DNA of 62,000 nt, from contig CAIIXF020000001.1 in the NCBI GenBank assembly GCA_903813345.2, positions 11,639,915-11,701,914 of the forward strand. The letters run 5' to 3'. This document shows, in pieces, positions 54,001-60,000 of the stretch (positions within the stretch are counted from its first letter, which is position 1; each line of letters begins with the position of its first letter). The notes beneath the pieces were generated by a model. The model was not told where the DNA came from and made no database searches. It worked only from the letters and a program-made list of their open reading frames with translations. Both the position numbers and the translations under genes were made by a program. The stretch comes from Owenia fusiformis. Taxonomy: Eukaryota > Annelida > Polychaeta > Sabellida > Oweniidae.

Positions 54001-57000
54001 AAAAATGTAATACAGGGATTCACAGACTAAATCAAAAAGAATCAATTTTAATTTAGAGTGTAAATAATGATAATGTATTGCAAAGGGTAAGAGACAGCAT
54101 GTGCATTACCTAGTTTTGGAAAACATAATACCAGGGTCAATGCCATGCATTAAATTCCACAAATCAGCCAAGAACCTGGACTAATGATCTGTTTACTGTC
54201 AAAATGATTTATTTTTCATCATTATAATAATGGTTATAATAATGGTTCATTTTGTCCATTTTTCATAGTATAGAAGATTTATTTCAGATAAAAGCAGAGG
54301 CTGGTGTCATATTTACTGCTACTCTTACTTGCAATCATATCCTCATTATTGGCCATATGTCTCAATGCAAGCCAATAAGCTCAATGAGATAAAAATGGTT
54401 ATATGAACCAAAGTAGTATAATGGTATTGCCTAAAAATCCCCTGATCTTGTCTCATAACTTGACCTTCTTTCAGACCAGCTATCAAAGCTTTATACAACA
54501 GAAGACAAGTTAAAACCAACTTAGTGAATGGTCTGGACTCCTAAGATCTAAGCACAGCAAGAGTTGATCCGTCAAACAGACTCATACAGTTCTATAAAAC
54601 AGAAGCAAATGTAAAGTGAACCAAACGGGTATATCGGCCAGCCAGAAACTTCTTTTGGGATCATATGCCATTTGTCACATAAAGTGAAACAAACTAGTAA
54701 ATAAAAAATGATCTGGCCTTAGACTCCTCCTGAGATCATATTCTCCCATGCTGTCACATGGGGTGAAACAAACTAGTAAATGGTCTGGCCTCAGACTCCT
54801 CCTGAGATCATATTCTCTCATGCTGTCACATGGGGTGAAACAAACTAGTAAATGGTCTGGCCTGAGACTATTCCTGAGATCATATTTTTCTCAATCACAT
54901 GGGGTGAAGCAAAGTAGTAAATGGTCTGGCCTGAGACTATTCCTGAGATCATATTTTTTCAATCACATGAGGTGAAGCAAACTAGTAAATGGTCTGGCCT
55001 GAGACTATTCCTGAGATCATATTTTTCTCAATCACATGAAGTGAAGAAAACTAGTAAATGGTCTGACCTGAGACTATTCCTGAGATCATATTTTTCTCAA
55101 TCACATGAAGTGAAGTAAACTAGTAAATGGTCTGACCTGAGACTATTCCTGAGATCAAACTTTTTAAATCACATGAGGTGAAGCAAAGTAGTAAATGGTC
55201 TGGCCTCCCTTGAGATCATATCCTCTCAGGGTCGCATGAGGTGAAGCAAACTAGTAAATGGTCTGGCCTGAGACTATTCCTGAGAACATATTTTTCTCAA
55301 TCACATGAAGTGAAACAAACTAGTAAATGGTCTGGCCTCAGACTCCCCTGAGATCATATCCTCTCGGGGTCGCATGAGGTGACCTTCTGTCTGGGAGTGA
55401 GACCAACTACTAAACACAACAACTATAAGATCAATCAACTCATTATTTTTACCCAAATTAATACATTAAACACAAAGGGGGTAATAGTGGTTTCACAAAC
55501 CTTTCTAATATAGTACAATATCATTAATGATCATATAAAATCTGGGCACAAATGCCAAAAGGAAAGGACCAAAAACTTTAAAGAAACCTCACAAGAAAAG
55601 CAAACTCTAAATGTAAACCTATCACAAGAGAAATAGACCCTATACTGTATATCCCAAAACCATGATCTTACATGAAAAGAAATAATGTCTATAACATCCC
55701 CCTTCCTTACTCGATTTTTCAGCCATAAACATACACACATCTTCTCCAATTTGGGTGTAAATGTTTGACTCCAAAAAATGAACTGAGTACAAAATGATTG
55801 TTATGCATGAATCTGAAATGACATCTTTTGTCAAACAAAATTGTTTTCCTTCAATCAACCAAATATGTTGTATATCATTAATAATGGTGTTACGATTCCA
55901 ATAAATCTTAAGTAAATGAGAAAAGAAATAATTACAATGTCAAGGCCCTCATGTAAATAACCTCCTTAATTGAAAGATCAGGTTCCATACTAATACCATT
56001 ATAAACGGCACACTCTGACCTCTAAACACATTTCATATGGGGTTCTTAGAAGTGTTTATAATATAAAACTGAACCATACATTTAATATACAGTATATCAC
56101 AAATTTCCTTTTTTATCAGATATGTGTCACAGAAATGTTTATAAAAATGTACTTTTCACATCTACCTAATTACATCAAGATAAGAAATAAGACAAAAGCC
56201 ATTCTGATTATGTTTAGAGACACAAAACAGAATAATGAAGAGGTGAAACAGCAAGGATTAAAGTAAACACACATTGGGTACACACTCCAATATAAATAAA
56301 ATATAATATAAAACTGATAACATAGTCATTTCACTCAAATTTTCAACTGAGTAGGTATGAAACAGAATGATTGTTTTCCCATATGTTTAAATAATGCAAA
56401 GAGAAAAAATGGCACTCACGTTCAACTATGATCTTTACTGTATCTGTATCTGACAGTTCATCCTCATCAAAGACAATCAGTTCAAACTCATACGTTCCTT
56501 CCTTTGTGAGCCCACATACTTCTGTCTTAGACTCATCATCTGAGGATATCTTAGGCTCACCAGGTCCACTGTAAAGTTGTAGAAATATTCATCATACAGT
56601 GTGAATGTTTTATTCAAGTTTCAAAAATGATTGTACATTGTTTCATAATATGTGCTGTGCATTATGCATTGTAATACCCTATTATATTAGATTGGTGCAG
56701 TGATGGTTCAATTGGAATTAAAAAAATATCATAACATTTCGCATGTCCCCAGAGTTCAGGCAATTTGATCATAAAAATACTATTATATTATACACATTCT
56801 TTTAACATTATGTTTTAAGGCAATCAAAGAGATGAATTAAAACCTGAGTACTTCATGCTCCAAAGTGACTTAATAGCAAGTGGAAAAAGAAATGTACAAT
56901 ATTCAAGATCTGCAAGGAAATTCAGAAGTCTCTGACTATGATAATAATATGAGTTTTATTTAATATTACCCTCGAGGTTCCCATCTCCAGAAGACAATAG

Positions 57001-60000
57001 CTTCATCATCAGAACTTTTTCCTCCATCAAGCTCCACACACTCCTTGGGTAGAGTAATTCTCTGGTCAGGCCCAGCATCGGCCACTGGGGGCTTATTGCT
57101 CTCTGAAACAACAAGAGGTTAAATAATTTGCAACACAAAATGAAAATTTTTACAAGCTGTATGCTATCATGTAAAGATATTGGTCTAGAGGACTAAGACC
57201 ACAATTAAATATCTAAGCATAAGTGCCTAAGCATCTTGATTCACAAGGTTTCAGTTGCTCCACCTTGGAATTCGAAGATGTGCCGAAGGGAAAGGTCCAA
57301 ACCCAAACCATGATCTAACATGAAAAGAAATAATGTCTAACACCCCCTTCTTCATACAATACATGTTGAAGAAAATTGATAGCCAATAATCATAACATCA
57401 AAAATTTTAAATATCTCAAACCACTATGATCTTATACAGAAAAAACAATCTCCCTCCACAAGTATTCAAGAATTTGACTTACTTATGACTGTGACCTTCA
57501 TTCTGTCAGTATCATCAGCTTCATCAGCATCAGAGACAAACAGCTGGAACTCATACTCTCCAGGTATAGTCAGGCCACATATCTCTGTTTTCTCAGCTTC
57601 TTGGTCAGATATATCTGTCTTTGCTGGTCCTCTAGAAATTATGTGACATGTCATTGAATGAAACATAATTTCATTATGTCATAATATACTTGGGCAAAGA
57701 TTTCACTATGTTACCTTTAAAAAGAGGCTATTATATTGCTATTTATTTTTAAATTGAAATAATCAGCCAAAAATGGATTAATTCATTAAAATGATCAGAA
57801 AAATGCCATACAAAAGGAGCAATGCTATTATGGTAAATGGGTGTAAACATAAACATCTTACCCTTTCTGTTCCCAAATGTAGAAAACAATTGCCTCATCA
57901 TCTGTAGATTCCTTGCCATCAACTATGACACAGTTCTCTGGTAGTGTAATAACCTGGTCTGCCCCTGCATCAGCCACAGGTGGGGCATTGCCCTCTAAAA
58001 TGGCAATCATGGGTTCATCAATATGGGACAAACAATTCATTGAATGGAGCATTGCCCTCTAAAATGGCAATCATGGGTTCATCAATATGGACAAACAATT
58101 CATTGAATGGGGCATTGCCCTATAAAATGGCAATTATGGGTTCATCAATATGGGACAAACAATTCATTGAATGGAGCATTGCCCTCTAAAATGGCAATCA
58201 TGGGTTCATCAATATGGGACAAACAATTCATTGAATGGAGCATTGCCCTCTAATTTGGCAATCATGGGTTCATCAATATGGGACAAACAATTCATTAAAT
58301 GCAGCATTGCCCTCTAAAATGGCAATTATGGGTTCATCCATATGGGACAAACAATTCATTAAATGGAGCATTGCCCTCTAAAATGGCAATCATGGGTTCA
58401 TCAATATGGGACAAACAATTCATTAAATGGAGCATTGCCCTCTAAAATGGCAATCATGGGTTCATCAATATGGGACAAACAATTCATTAAATGGAGCATT
58501 GCCCTCTAAAATGGCAATCATGGGTTCATCAATATGGACAAACAATTCATTGAATGGAGCATTGCCCTCTAAAATGGCAATCATGGGTTCATCCATATGG
58601 GACAAACAATTCATTAAATGGAGGATTGCCCTCTAAAATGGCAATCATGGGTTCATCCATATGGGACAAACAATTCATTAAATGGAGCATTGCCCTCTAA
58701 AATGGAAATTATGGGTTCATCAATTTGGGACAAACAATTGAACAACTAAGAAAAGACAGCAAAATCAGTTTGGAATGACTATAACAGAAAAGTCAGATAG
58801 GATCCTAAGACTGCAAAACATATCATATTGTCATATAGAATCCAAGACAGGGACAATAAACAGTTTACAGAGTACAGAGTTAAGTATTACAGAGACAGTA
58901 AACTTACTAATGACAGTGATAGTAACTGTATCAGTATCAGAGAGTTCATCCTCATCAAACACAATCAATTCAAAGATATATTCTCCAATCTCAAGGTTGC
59001 AGATTCCAGTCTTAGGTGTGTCTTCGGATTTAATCTTGGGTCTTGCAACACGACCAGGGGCACTGGAAATCAGAACGAAAATATATAATGATGTTAACTT
59101 GGCCTTGTTCCTTCTTTTAATCCAATGATATGAATTGAAGTAGGTCTTACAAATATATACAAGGTCACCATGAATCGTTGACTGTAATACATTAATAACA
59201 TTCGGTTATTAACTATTCATTCAAGTTTTCAAATTTTCTTTTCTTGCATGATTATAGAAGAGTTTCAATATGAACCCATCAACAACATAAAGTGATACTA
59301 ATAAATAATATAAACTTACGTTTGGAGTTCCCATCTCCAGAAGACAATCTGTTTATCATCTGTACTCTTTGAGCCATCAACGGTGACACAGTCCTCAGGG
59401 CTGACAATCACCTTGTCCTTCCCTGCATTAGCTACAGGAGGTATCTTAGGATCTGCAAATGTAGGTTGGCAGACAAACTTTACATGTTATTAAACGAACT
59501 ATACGAGAATCAAGTACATGTACTCGTACATGAAAATGCATTCAAGGTCTTTGAAGTGGATATCACTATGAAATGAGATATATGGACCCATGGCTCTAAT
59601 TTCATCAATATTTAATTTTCTATGTACTTTTTTCACACAATATAACTTGTACATTGATAGGGCACTACATATATTCAAAGTTTACAACATTACATGTATG
59701 AAATGATCACAGATGATGACATCATATTTAAGTCACCTACTCTGAAATTTCAGAGTTCATTAAATTGATGAAGCTCTCTTTTAAATAATTAAAATCAAAC
59801 TATTGCAAATGGTAGAAATCAGCCAACCTTTTACAATGATTGTCATTGTGTCCTCATCGAATACTTCATCTTCATCAAAGACAACCAGTTTTATCTCATA
59901 TTCTCCTGGTGTTGTGAGGCCGCATACCTCAGTTGTTGGTGAGTCCTCCTGGGCAAACTTTGCAGTCTCAGGACCACTGAAATATCATAGTAATGGACTT

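Noticed and set aside
54748-55118. + strand open frames in the 68-base minisatellite
   Set aside because: Repetitive peptides (SGLRLFLRSY) that follow the tandem unit; no gene context.
58427-58636. + strand open frame of 69 codons with repeating KWQSWVHQYGTNNSLNG
   Set aside because: Product of the 64-base tandem array, antisense to the gene; no independent evidence of coding.
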